Of a DNA stretch of 32,836 nucleotides, positions 7,668 through 15,250 are shown one piece after another. The stretch lies in the NCBI GenBank assembly GCA_028870715.1, contig JAGWOZ010000013.1:1-32836 (forward strand), in the 5' to 3' direction. A model generated the notes under the pieces. The model saw only the letters and a program-made list of their open reading frames with translations. It was not told where the DNA came from and searched no databases. Numbering within the stretch: the first letter of the stretch is position 1; each line of letters opens with the position of its first letter. This stretch comes from Betaproteobacteria bacterium (lineage in GTDB: Bacteria > Pseudomonadota > Gammaproteobacteria > Burkholderiales > Burkholderiaceae_C). The translations under genes were made by a program, and so were the position numbers.

Positions 7668-8303
7668 TCAAGCGCCTGTCGAGGAGGATCCCTGGGCTTC
7701 GTCGCTGCCACTCTCCCAGCCGGTGATCATGGCCTGGATATAAGCGGTGGGTGTTTGCCCGGTGGTTGCCAGATAGACGTGGGCGATGAAGAACAAAAGC
7801 ATCATGTAGGCCGCTGCCGTGTGCGTCCAGGCGACGGCGCTCAAGCTCAGCCCGAGCGGCATGATCCGGATCCAGTCATAGGCGAAAATCAGCAGCAGCA
7901 CGCCGCTGGCCCAGATCAGCGGGTTGATCATCAGCTTGAGCCACAGGTAGGCCAGGCGCTGCAGCGGGTTGTGCTTGTGCAGCGGCGTGGGCTCGTAGGG
8001 GTGGCGCTCGCCGCGGAACATGCCCCAGGCGTAGTACCGGGCGACCTGGGCCGTCCTTTGAAAGGTCGGAATGTATTGCTTCCACTCACCCGTGGTGAAG
8101 TGCCAGAAGATGGCAAAGGTCCACAGCGTGACCAGCAGCCACGCGGCGTACTCATGAATGAGCAGCGCATTTCGGAACCTCAGCCCGCCCAGATAGCCGT
8201 GGATGGCAAAACCCGTGTACAGCATGGTGATGACGAGAAGTGCCTGGCTCCAATGCCAGAAGCGTTCGAAGCGTTTGAATAGATACAGACGATGCTCAGC
8301 CAT
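7668..8303 (-). CDS. Cytochrome b561-like membrane protein (quinol:octaheme cytochrome partner)
   Basis: A 211-residue integral membrane protein with four hydrophobic helices and histidines typical of the Ni/Fe-hydrogenase/thiosulfate reductase b-type cytochrome family: RFWHWSQALLV (first helix), HEYAAWLLVTLWTFAIFWHF (second), LIWASGVLLLIFAYDWI (third) and AWTHTAAAYMMLLFFIAHVYL (fourth). These His residues would bind two b hemes and pass electrons from the quinone pool to a periplasmic c-type cytochrome. ATG 8303 lies 8 nt behind AAGGAG; ATG 8309 (MTMAEH) is too close to it. The gene follows the octaheme cytochrome by 26 nt, so the two probably form one quinol-linked complex. Confidence 0.92.
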   Translation of the reverse strand: MAEHRLYLFKRFERFWHWSQALLVITMLYTGFAIHGYLGGLRFRNALLIHEYAAWLLVTLWTFAIFWHFTTGEWKQYIPTFQRTAQVARYYAWGMFRGERHPYEPTPLHKHNPLQRLAYLWLKLMINPLIWASGVLLLIFAYDWIRIMPLGLSLSAVAWTHTAAAYMMLLFFIAHVYLATTGQTPTAYIQAMITGWESGSDEAQGSSSTGA

Positions 8304-8329
8304 GGTCATGTCTCCTTGACGGGTGAGTC

Positions 8330-10126
8330 TCAGCGCCGGCGCAGCCAAAGGCCGATGCGGATGAGCGCGTGGATCAGGACGCCTGCCAAGGCAAGCGCGG
8401 CAACGAGCAAGCCCAGGCGCTCGATCAGCGGCTGGTGGTCACGCGGCCGACCCGGCATGTAGACACCGTCGATGTTTTGCAACCGGCCCTGATCGGCGTG
8501 GCATTGCACGCACCGCAGCGCGTCTTCCTTCGGCGCCACCATGTGGGCAATCGGCCAATACATCTCCGTCTTCACAAACCCGTAATGCCCCGAATACGGC
8601 AGATGCGCGGCCTTCATGCCCGCGGCGATCGAGGTGTTCCAGTTGTAGTTCATCGTGTAGGAATCCTCGTCGAATCCAAACGAATGGAAGACGGCCAGGA
8701 TGCCTGTGCGCGTGTCATACGGCTGGTTGTTGTGATGGATCTTGAAGGGCCAGATCTTGGACTGGCCATCCGTGGGGCTGCCCTCGATGGCGTTGACCTG
8801 CACGACGCCGTTCTTCTCGTGGTTCTGGATTTTCTCCCCAATGTGCATCCAGGTTTCCGTGCCGTTGAACCAGCGGTACTGCGGCACCACGTTTTCAGCC
8901 CAGCGGAAGCTGCCTTTCACCCCCCAGTAGGTGTTCCAGCCACGCGCGTTCATGATGACCAGCGGTGAACCGTTGGGGGCCAGCTTGCCTGCGGTGGCGT
9001 AGTTCCAGTCCATCTTCGTCGGCAGCCCGCCACGTGCGAACTGCGGAATGTGGCAGGTCTCGCACGCAATATCGCGGGTGTGCATGTTCAGCGTCGACGC
9101 CACCAGGCTGGACTGCACGTTGTCGCCCGCGTGCGGCGCCTGGCCGTGGCAGGACTGGCAGGTCACGGCGTTGCCGTTGTGCGCCGCGCCGCGCATGTAC
9201 GCGCCCTGCTTGGGATCGGCATCGATCGCGTAATGCTCACCGCTGACGTTGTGGTCCGTCGTCTTGTGGCACTCCTGGCACGAAAAATTCAGGCCCTTGG
9301 CGTCCATGTGCACGTCAAGCGCACGCGGCGGGTCGTTCAGCGAGCTGTCGAGATCGCCGTGCTTGACGCCATTGCCCCCGCCTCCATAAAAGTGGCAGAT
9401 ACCGCATGTGTAGCGCGTGGGCGCCCCCACACGCTTGGCCACCGCAGCCAGATCCTCGGGCTCCACATAGGCCTTGTCGGTGCCGTAGACCTCGTTGCAG
9501 CCGGGCCGCACCGCGATCTTGGCCAGCGCCGGATTGCCCCCGATGAACGGAATCTTGCGGTAGGTCTTCGTCTTGTCATGGCACACCAGGCAATCCACAT
9601 GGTCCTCGGTGCGCTGGCTGAACGGGATGAACTTGTCCGGATCCTGGCTGCCATAACCGGCATGACAGACCGTGCAGAACTGCTCATTGCTCACGGGGCT
9701 TACGCAGAACGTGTTGTAGATCTCGTTCTTGCCCACCATCTGCTTGGTCTTCGGGTTCCACGCCTTCCAGGTCCAGTGGATGGTGGACATGACTTGCTTG
9801 GCAGCCTGCGTGTGGCAACTCAGGCACGCGCGGGTAACCTGCTCGGGGGATGTGAACGGGCCCTGAAGTTGTTTGAACTTGCTGTGGTCTTGCGGCGTCT
9901 GCGGCCCCACCGGGCCGTCCACTTCCTTGGGCACGACGTGCCAAGTTGGCGCGTCCGCCGGGCCCGCCGCATTGGCGTTGACGAATTGCTGGGCTGACTC
10001 GGCACCATACGCCGGCGCGCCCAGGGCGAGTAGCGTCGCGGCGAGCCAACCGATTGCCATGCGTGCCTTGCGCGCCAGGGACGTGCGATGCAAGCCCGAT
10101 GCGCTGCGCTGTGTGGCCAGTTCCAT
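8330..10126 (-). CDS. Octaheme tetrathionate reductase-family c-type cytochrome, membrane-anchored
   Basis: A 598-residue multiheme cytochrome with eight CxxCH motifs: CLSCH (101-105), CTVCH (151-155), then CLVCH, CGICH, CQECH, CQSCH, CETCH and CVQCH. Size, heme number and segments such as GNPALAKIAVRPGCNEVYG fit the octaheme tetrathionate reductase (OTR) family, which reduces tetrathionate and, in vitro, nitrite and hydroxylamine. One heme in that family is lysine-ligated; I did not assign it. A signal peptide ends near APAYGA, and a C-terminal helix (LIERLGLLVAALALAGVLIH) followed by LRRR should anchor it to the membrane. ATG 10126 is preceded by GAGGAGG; the longer open frame upstream covers the promoter region. 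Electrons presumably come from the cytochrome b gene just downstream. Confidence 0.92.
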   Translation of the reverse strand: MELATQRSASGLHRTSLARKARMAIGWLAATLLALGAPAYGAESAQQFVNANAAGPADAPTWHVVPKEVDGPVGPQTPQDHSKFKQLQGPFTSPEQVTRACLSCHTQAAKQVMSTIHWTWKAWNPKTKQMVGKNEIYNTFCVSPVSNEQFCTVCHAGYGSQDPDKFIPFSQRTEDHVDCLVCHDKTKTYRKIPFIGGNPALAKIAVRPGCNEVYGTDKAYVEPEDLAAVAKRVGAPTRYTCGICHFYGGGGNGVKHGDLDSSLNDPPRALDVHMDAKGLNFSCQECHKTTDHNVSGEHYAIDADPKQGAYMRGAAHNGNAVTCQSCHGQAPHAGDNVQSSLVASTLNMHTRDIACETCHIPQFARGGLPTKMDWNYATAGKLAPNGSPLVIMNARGWNTYWGVKGSFRWAENVVPQYRWFNGTETWMHIGEKIQNHEKNGVVQVNAIEGSPTDGQSKIWPFKIHHNNQPYDTRTGILAVFHSFGFDEDSYTMNYNWNTSIAAGMKAAHLPYSGHYGFVKTEMYWPIAHMVAPKEDALRCVQCHADQGRLQNIDGVYMPGRPRDHQPLIERLGLLVAALALAGVLIHALIRIGLWLRRR

Positions 10127-10550
10127 GAACGCCTCCTCGGATTGGGCGGATCGTTGTCCGCCTGTTTGTGTATTGGGTGCGTTGTAATACTGGTGCGGGT
10201 ATTTTGGAAAGGCCCCGACGAGCATCCTTTGATCCAGGTCATGCAAAGTCGATTTACCAGCGTGTTGGAGCTCACACGCACGCATTTGCGGCGACACTTT
10301 CATCCATCGGTATCGACGGGCTTTGCGGGCGCCGGCCGAGCGGGGCACGGGCACGGATGGCGATTCAATGCAGTGCAACGCGAGGCATGACACGGCGCCC
10401 AAACCCGGCTTTGGCACGACCGCCCCTGCCCCCGCGCCGAAAACTGAGCAACGGCTTTCCATGACCCAGCCGGTTCGCCGCCGAAAGCCCGGCAGCGTTT
10501 CGGGCCGGCGAGCCGTCTCGGGATGGGGCCTTTGATGAGGATGGATAACC
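10127..10550. other. Intergenic region between divergent octaheme cytochrome and OB-fold-like genes
   Basis: This 424-bp stretch shows no convincing gene; open frames across it are short and lack ribosome sites. It must hold promoters for both flanking genes. The part next to the octaheme gene is relatively AT-rich (10160-10260) and contains an FNR-like box at 10229-10242. The part from 10320 to 10540 is GC-rich with several short inverted repeats but no motif I can name. Confidence 0.6.
10229..10242. promoter_or_regulatory. Candidate FNR/Anr-type box upstream of the octaheme cytochrome operon
   Basis: TTGATCCAGGTCAT matches TTGAT-N4-ATCAA at 8 of 10 positions (left half perfect). It is centred about 110 bp upstream of the octaheme start. 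A weak -10-like AAATAC on the minus strand lies about 34 bp further toward the gene, roughly the spacing of a class II activator site. Low-oxygen induction of an alternative reductase would make sense; this is inference from a degenerate match. Confidence 0.4.
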
Positions 10551-11249
10551 ATGATGAAGTTTTTGCTCACGATCTGCGTTCTTCTTGCGACTTGCTCACC
10601 GACGTGGGCCGGTGAAGGCCCGACGGCCACGCCTGGCGTGCCCGATGCCATTCACGGCAAGGTGCTGCAGACCATGGACGCCGGCGCCTACACCTACTTG
10701 CACCTGCAGGCCGCCTCAGGCGATGTGTGGGCGGCGGTGTACAAGGCCCCGGTCAAGGTCGGAGATGCGGTCAGCGTGGATCATGTCGTGCTGATGAAGA
10801 ACTTCGAGAGCAAGACGCTCAAGCGCACGTTCCCTGCGATCTACCTGGGCATGCTGGAGCCCGCCACCGGTGCTGTTGCGCTGGCTGCGCCAACTGCAGG
10901 GGCACAAGCGGGCGGCGGCGCCGATCCTCGGGTTGCCAAGGCCCAGGGACCCAACGCCTACACGATCGCACAGGTCATTGCGCAGAAAAATCAGCTTCAG
11001 GGAAAGACCGTTCTCATCCGGGGCCGGGTCGTCAAATACAACCCCCAGATCATGGGCAGGAATTGGGTTCACCTGCGCGACGGATCCGCAGCTGGCAGTG
11101 CGCAGTCCGATGAGATCCTCGTGACAACGAGCAGCGCGACGAAACTCGGCGACATCGTGACGGCCCGCGGCAGCGTGCGCACGAATGCCGACTTCGGCGC
11201 AGGCTACGCCTACCCTGTGCTCGTCGAACACGCCACACTGCAACCTTAA
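10551..11249 (+). CDS. Periplasmic OB-fold-like protein (NrfJ-like), two repeats
   Basis: A 232-residue exported protein with a clear signal peptide (MMKFLLTICVLLATCSPTWA). The mature part has two similar modules separated by an Ala/Gly-rich linker near residue 120: GKVLQTMDAGAYTYLHL...VWAAVYK, and GKTVLIRGRVVKYNPQIMGRNWVHLRDG. Such modules occur in exported OB-fold-like proteins found near multiheme cytochromes, sometimes annotated NrfJ-like; their biochemical role is not established to my knowledge. A weak GAGGAT lies 9 nt before the ATG. It is divergent from the octaheme operon, with which it may be co-regulated. I assign the fold by sequence pattern and do not claim DNA binding. Confidence 0.82.
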   Translation: MMKFLLTICVLLATCSPTWAGEGPTATPGVPDAIHGKVLQTMDAGAYTYLHLQAASGDVWAAVYKAPVKVGDAVSVDHVVLMKNFESKTLKRTFPAIYLGMLEPATGAVALAAPTAGAQAGGGADPRVAKAQGPNAYTIAQVIAQKNQLQGKTVLIRGRVVKYNPQIMGRNWVHLRDGSAAGSAQSDEILVTTSSATKLGDIVTARGSVRTNADFGAGYAYPVLVEHATLQP

Positions 11250-11508
11250 GTCGGACTGCGGCACGGTTCGCCTGCCCCCGTCAAGGCCAGGCGGCCGCAC
11301 GGCGTCTTGCCCGTGCCCGTTGTGCGGGACGCACAGCGCGTGCGGAGGACCGGATTGGAGCGCTGCGGTGCCCGCGCGCTTGCGCCATGGCTGCGCTGCG
11401 CCGGCAAGGCGTGTACGCTCGGCGGTATGGTGCCCACGGCCCCCGCCCACTCCAGGAGATCCGCCATGCTTGCCCCCCACACGCTCGCCTTGCACATCGG
11501 ATCCATCC

Positions 11509-12288
11509 ATGGCTGAGAGCGAACCCCTGCATGCCCTGCGTCCGTTTCTGCGCAACTGGGTCTGGGAGCACGGACGCGTCGGAACCCGTTACCTGGACTG
11601 CACCTGTGGCGAGCTGCGGTTTGCCGAAGGCAAAAAGGCGCATTACGCAAGCGAGCCCCACCAGTATGTCTCGCTTCTCAAGGACGCTGAGCCGGTTGCC
11701 AAAACGGCCCCGTCGATTCACGAAGGAGGCCTGGCCCGGCTCTTGCGCGCCGCCCAGCAAGGACGCCCGGCCGAGGCCGGCTCCGCGGCCGAGGTGCAGC
11801 GCGCAGTCCACGACTGCATGGAACTGGGCCTCATCAGCGCCTACCAGCGCGATGCCGAGCAAGCTCGCGCGCGTTATGCCCTCGAGCCCCTGTTTGACGA
11901 TGAAATCCGCGCCGCGGTCATCGAGGATGTGCGACGACTCTGGGTCGGCGTGCGCGAGCAACTCTTGCGCTACGACTTCACCATCTTTTACGGCCTCCCG
12001 CAGGCATTGCTCATCAGCGACGCGCCGTTCACCGACTGGCGCGTTCGCGCCAAGCCTGCGTTGCCCTTCGTCTCGCTGCCGCTGGGACCGCATAGCCTGC
12101 TGGTGGGGACCCCGTCGGCCCGCACCAGCCGCGCCGCGCCGGTGCTGTGGAAGGAGGCCCCGGTCATGGGACCCTTCCGCGATCACAACCAGCACCAGGT
12201 CGAGAGCGCGCGTCGCTGGCTGGTTGCAACGACGGACGAGGCGCTGCTCGCCGTGCAGCCACGCTTTGCACCCGACGCCCCGGCGTGA
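11509..12288 (+). CDS. Hypothetical protein, possibly DUF4238-like
   Basis: A 259-residue soluble protein without signal peptide or membrane segment. I do not firmly recognise it. The C-terminal half (LLISDAPFTDW, then a segment PFVSLPLGPHSLLVG and a late HNQHQVESARRWLVAT) faintly recalls DUF4238 proteins, which carry a conserved SDNP segment followed by PLSP and a late Asn. Near the N-terminus there is a DCTCGE pair of cysteines. The frame is open further upstream to 11185, but ATG 11509 begins where the sequence takes on protein-like composition. It stands alone between the OB-fold-like gene and a convergent AraC gene. Confidence 0.72.
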   Translation: MAESEPLHALRPFLRNWVWEHGRVGTRYLDCTCGELRFAEGKKAHYASEPHQYVSLLKDAEPVAKTAPSIHEGGLARLLRAAQQGRPAEAGSAAEVQRAVHDCMELGLISAYQRDAEQARARYALEPLFDDEIRAAVIEDVRRLWVGVREQLLRYDFTIFYGLPQALLISDAPFTDWRVRAKPALPFVSLPLGPHSLLVGTPSARTSRAAPVLWKEAPVMGPFRDHNQHQVESARRWLVATTDEALLAVQPRFAPDAPA

Positions 12289-12399
12289 CGCTGCGCCTGA
12301 GCCCGCGGATCGGCTGCGCCGCCCCGGCGACGCGCGAAGGCGAGCGCCGAGCGAACGCGATCGCCGAGCCTGCAAGGATCCGGGCCTGCCGCCGCGGGC

Positions 12400-12422
12400 C
12401 ACCGCAAAGCCGGCCTGCGGTG
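12400..12422. terminator. Stem-loop between convergent genes
   Basis: CACCGCA (12400-12406) pairs with TGCGGTG (12416-12422) across a 9-nt loop, in the 146-bp gap between the convergent hypothetical gene and the AraC gene. No T run follows on either strand, so termination is uncertain. Confidence 0.25.
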
Positions 12423-12434
12423 CCGCTTCCCGGG

Positions 12435-13283
12435 TCAAACGCCATGCCCGAGATGCGTACGCTCAACGTCGCGCGTGGCCGGCGCCCCGGCAGCGCCAGC
12501 CGATGCCTTGCGGTATTCGTCGGGGGTCAGCCCCATCATGCGGCGGAACATCGCGATGAATGCCGACGATGAGCCGTATCCAAGGTCGTGTGCGATGTGC
12601 TCAACCGTCTCCCCTGCCTCCAACAACGGCATGGATTTGACGGCACGAAGGCGCTGACGCCATTCCGCCAGCGACATGCCCAGTTCACGCTGGCAACGCC
12701 GCATCAGGGTGCGCTGCGTGGTGTGCGCGAACCCCGCCCATTGCGCGAGCGATCGCGTTGCTCCCGGCTCGGCTTGAAGCGCCTGCAAAACAGGGCGCAA
12801 AAGCACGTCCTCTGACATGGGCAAGAAGCTGCCCGCACACTCGGCCCTGGCCAATTGATCGACCGCGACCTGCAGCAGCCGAGACTCCTCGTCCGATGGG
12901 GGAAGCCCCGGGGGGCGCTGGCGCAAATGTTCAAGAAGCGCGCGCAGCAGCGGATTGACCATCAGCGCGCAGCTTGTCGTGGGCAACGCACCGCTCAGTT
13001 CCGGTGCGACATACAGCGAGCAGTGGCTGGCCTCCTGCCTGTTCAGGCCCCGATGTTCCAGATTGGGCGGCAGCCAGATGCCATATTGGGGAGGCGCAAG
13101 GTAATGGCGGTCGGCCAGCTTGACCTCCATCACGCCGGTAAAGGCATACACGAACTCGCCCCAGGCATGTCGATGCCGAGGATAGGTTCCGTGAGCAGGC
13201 ATGGATGCCGCGCGAAAGTAAATCGGGCTGGGCAGTGCCTCGCTGAATGGGGGGAAATGCACATGATTCGCTGGCGTGTCCAT
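12435..13283 (-). CDS. AraC-family transcriptional regulator with cupin sensor domain
   Basis: A 282-residue regulator. The N-terminal half is an AraC-type cupin: histidines in RHRHAWGEFVYAFTGVMEV and the later PPQYGIWLPPNLEH are typical of the effector-binding jelly roll. The C-terminal half has two helix-turn-helix units, RSLAQWAGFAHTTQRTLMRR and the conserved IAHDLGYGSSSAFIAMFRR followed by GLTPDEYR. It is divergent from an EamA transporter gene, a common pairing in which the regulator controls the exporter. ATG 13283 follows from the cupin start; the frame extends upstream to 13373 without added support. Confidence 0.92.
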   Translation of the reverse strand: MDTPANHVHFPPFSEALPSPIYFRAASMPAHGTYPRHRHAWGEFVYAFTGVMEVKLADRHYLAPPQYGIWLPPNLEHRGLNRQEASHCSLYVAPELSGALPTTSCALMVNPLLRALLEHLRQRPPGLPPSDEESRLLQVAVDQLARAECAGSFLPMSEDVLLRPVLQALQAEPGATRSLAQWAGFAHTTQRTLMRRCQRELGMSLAEWRQRLRAVKSMPLLEAGETVEHIAHDLGYGSSSAFIAMFRRMMGLTPDEYRKASAGAAGAPATRDVERTHLGHGV

Positions 13284-13391
13284 GACGTGTCGTTGGCCGA
13301 TTGGTGCTATGCATTGTCGCAATTTCACTATATGAAGCCCAGGCGCCAGCCGGACAATGCCGGGGATCTTCACACGGATGCGACATGCACC

Positions 13392-14330
13392 ATGGATTCA
13401 CGTCGACCGCTCGACACCCTGGCGATTGTGCTCATGCTTGTGCTTTGCCTGGTCTGGGCCATGCAGCAAATTGCGCTCAAGGCAACCGCCGCAGACATCA
13501 CGCCAATCCTGCAAATCGCCCTGCGCTCGGGATTCGCTGCAGTCCTTGTCAGCATGCTCATGGCCGCGCGGGGAACACGCCTGTCGTTCGTCGACGGCTC
13601 GTGGCGAGCGGGATTGGCGGTGGGAGGGCTGTTCGCCCTGGAGTTCCTGCTCGTGAGCGAGTCATTGCGTCACACCTCCGCGGCACACCTGGTGGTCTTC
13701 CTCTACACGGCACCCGTTTTTGCCGCGCTGGGCCTGCACTGGAAGCTGCCCTCCGAGCGGCTGGCCCCATTGCAATGGCTCGGCATCACCCTGGCGTTTG
13801 CCGGCATTGCGGTGGCTTTCCTGAGTGGGCACCAGCGCCACGTCGCGGCCGCGCATGGCCAGATGCTGCTGGGCGACTTCCTTGCACTGCTGGCCGGTGC
13901 TGCCTGGGGCACCACGACGGTGGTCGTGCGCGCGACTGGCTTATCGCGGCTGCCGGCGGCGCAGACCCTGCTGTACCAATTGGCCGGGGCATTCGTGCTC
14001 CTGCTGGCCGGTGCCTTCTTGCTGGGTCAAACCACCTTCCATCCAACACCGCTGGCTTTGGGCGCCCTGGCGTTCCAGTCGGTGATCGTGTCGTTTGCCA
14101 GCTTCCTGGCGTGGTTCTGGCTGCTGCGACACTATCTGGCGTCCCGCCTGGGCGTGCTCTCCTTCATGACTCCGCTGTTCGGCATCGTGCTGGGAGCATG
14201 GCTCTTGGGTGAGCCGATCAGTCCCGGGTTTTTGACCGGGACCTTGCTGATTCTGCCCGGCATCGTCCTCGTCAGCGGATACGGGTGGCTGACGCAATGG
14301 GCTCGCGTCTTGACCGCATCGCGCGGGTAA
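13392..14330 (+). CDS. EamA/DMT-family transporter
   Basis: A 312-residue inner-membrane protein with about ten hydrophobic helices in two homologous halves. Features typical of EamA proteins are the first-helix segment VLCLVWAMQQIALK, AHLVVFLYTAPVFAALG at the end of the first half, and SRLGVLSFMTPLFGIVLGAWLLGEPIS in the second half. Members export amino acids, metabolites or drugs by proton antiport; the substrate is unknown here. ATG 13392 (MDSRRP) directly precedes the first helix. The frame stays open far upstream, but that part overlaps the divergent AraC gene and is a shadow. Likely controlled by the AraC regulator. Confidence 0.93.
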   Translation: MDSRRPLDTLAIVLMLVLCLVWAMQQIALKATAADITPILQIALRSGFAAVLVSMLMAARGTRLSFVDGSWRAGLAVGGLFALEFLLVSESLRHTSAAHLVVFLYTAPVFAALGLHWKLPSERLAPLQWLGITLAFAGIAVAFLSGHQRHVAAAHGQMLLGDFLALLAGAAWGTTTVVVRATGLSRLPAAQTLLYQLAGAFVLLLAGAFLLGQTTFHPTPLALGALAFQSVIVSFASFLAWFWLLRHYLASRLGVLSFMTPLFGIVLGAWLLGEPISPGFLTGTLLILPGIVLVSGYGWLTQWARVLTASRG

Positions 14331-14730
14331 CGCACCGTCCGACGCGACGGCGCGCGCGATGTTGCGCCCTGGGTCACGGTAGCACGGCGGCTGGCGCGTT
14401 TGGACGCCGCTGCGATGCATTCGGCGGGATTGCTCCCACGACGAAGCGCGACGCGCCACAGCCGGGGGAGGCGCGGTGCAATTGCTCCGCAGCGACCTTC
14501 CCGCCGGCGATCGGCACCTTCGGCGCAGCCCTCGAGGCCGCTGCTGAATCTGCCGGGGATCCTCACTTCGGCCGCTCGCAGCTTCGTTGATGTGGCTGCA
14601 ACGCCCGGCTTCGTACACATTCGCATACATCTGCGTTCAGTTTCCTGTCACCAGATGCGCCGCCGAACCCGTTATGGCCCGCACAGCATGCTGCATGTCT
14701 TCACCACAACGGCAACCAAGGAACCGCACC
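14331..14730. other. Intergenic region with no recognised gene
   Basis: A 400-bp stretch after the EamA gene. Open frames on both strands lack ribosome sites and protein-like composition. It is GC-rich to about 14580 and less so from 14585 to 14700, where a promoter for the small periplasmic protein gene at 14731 would be expected. I see no clear -35/-10 pair, repeat or RNA gene. Confidence 0.55.
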
Positions 14731-15075
14731 ATGACCCCCTTTTCGTCCCGATTGAACAAAATCCTGCTTGGCTCGCTGACGCTGGCTGCCATCCTCGCCG
14801 CCGCCAGCGCGCATGCCGAAACCGCCTGGGAACGCGCCCACCCGCGCCGCGACCAGGTGCTGGACCGCACCCAACATCTCAATCGCCGCATCGCCCGTGA
14901 GCGCCGGGAACGCGAACTGACGCCGGCACAGGCGCGCGCCCTGCACGGCGAAGTCCGCCAGACGCGGCTGGAGCAGGCCGCCATGGCGCGCGCCAATGGC
15001 GGCTTCATCACCAAGTCCCAGCAAGCGGGCCTCAACCAGCAGGAGAACGCCATCCGCCGCAGCGTCGGGCCGTAA
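14731..15075 (+). CDS. Small periplasmic protein of unknown function
   Basis: A 114-residue protein with a signal peptide (LNKILLGSLTLAAILAAASAHA) cut before ETAWERAHP. The mature part is short, charged and helical, with the pattern HPRRDQVLDRTQHLNRRIA, ELTPAQARALHGEVRQTR and GFITKSQQAGLNQQEN. From memory this matches a widespread exported family of betaproteobacteria (HPRR-QVN, then ITxxEQxxLNQQEN) with no known function. The mature part has no cysteine. The next gene, DUF1800, starts 175 nt downstream on the same strand; whether they share a transcript is unclear. Confidence 0.85.
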   Translation: MTPFSSRLNKILLGSLTLAAILAAASAHAETAWERAHPRRDQVLDRTQHLNRRIARERRERELTPAQARALHGEVRQTRLEQAAMARANGGFITKSQQAGLNQQENAIRRSVGP

Positions 15076-15250
15076 GCGACGCCCAGCGTCAGTGTCCAGG
15101 GCGCAGGGCGTCGCCGATGGCCTCAACCATCCGTCGATGCACGCACTTGATCTTCGACGGTGCTGGATGCGGCTTCGCAGGGACACGCGATCCCCCATTG
15201 GCACACCTTTGCGCCCCGGCCTGAACGCCGGACTTTCCGGGATTCAACTG

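Noticed and set aside
6786-8282. Long plus-strand open frame opposite the cytochrome b and exported unknown genes
   Set aside because: The minus strand has the four-helix cytochrome b with conserved histidines and a Shine-Dalgarno; the plus frame is low-complexity.
10412-10429. Sigma-54-like TGGCACG upstream of the OB-fold-like gene
   Set aside because: The downstream GC falls 3 bp too far from the GG for a -24/-12 promoter, and the TT before it is missing.
15199-15213. Sigma-54-like TGGCAC...TTTGC upstream of DUF1800
   Set aside because: The spacer between TGGCAC and TTGC is 4 instead of 5 bp; the -24/-12 spacing is strict, so it is probably chance.
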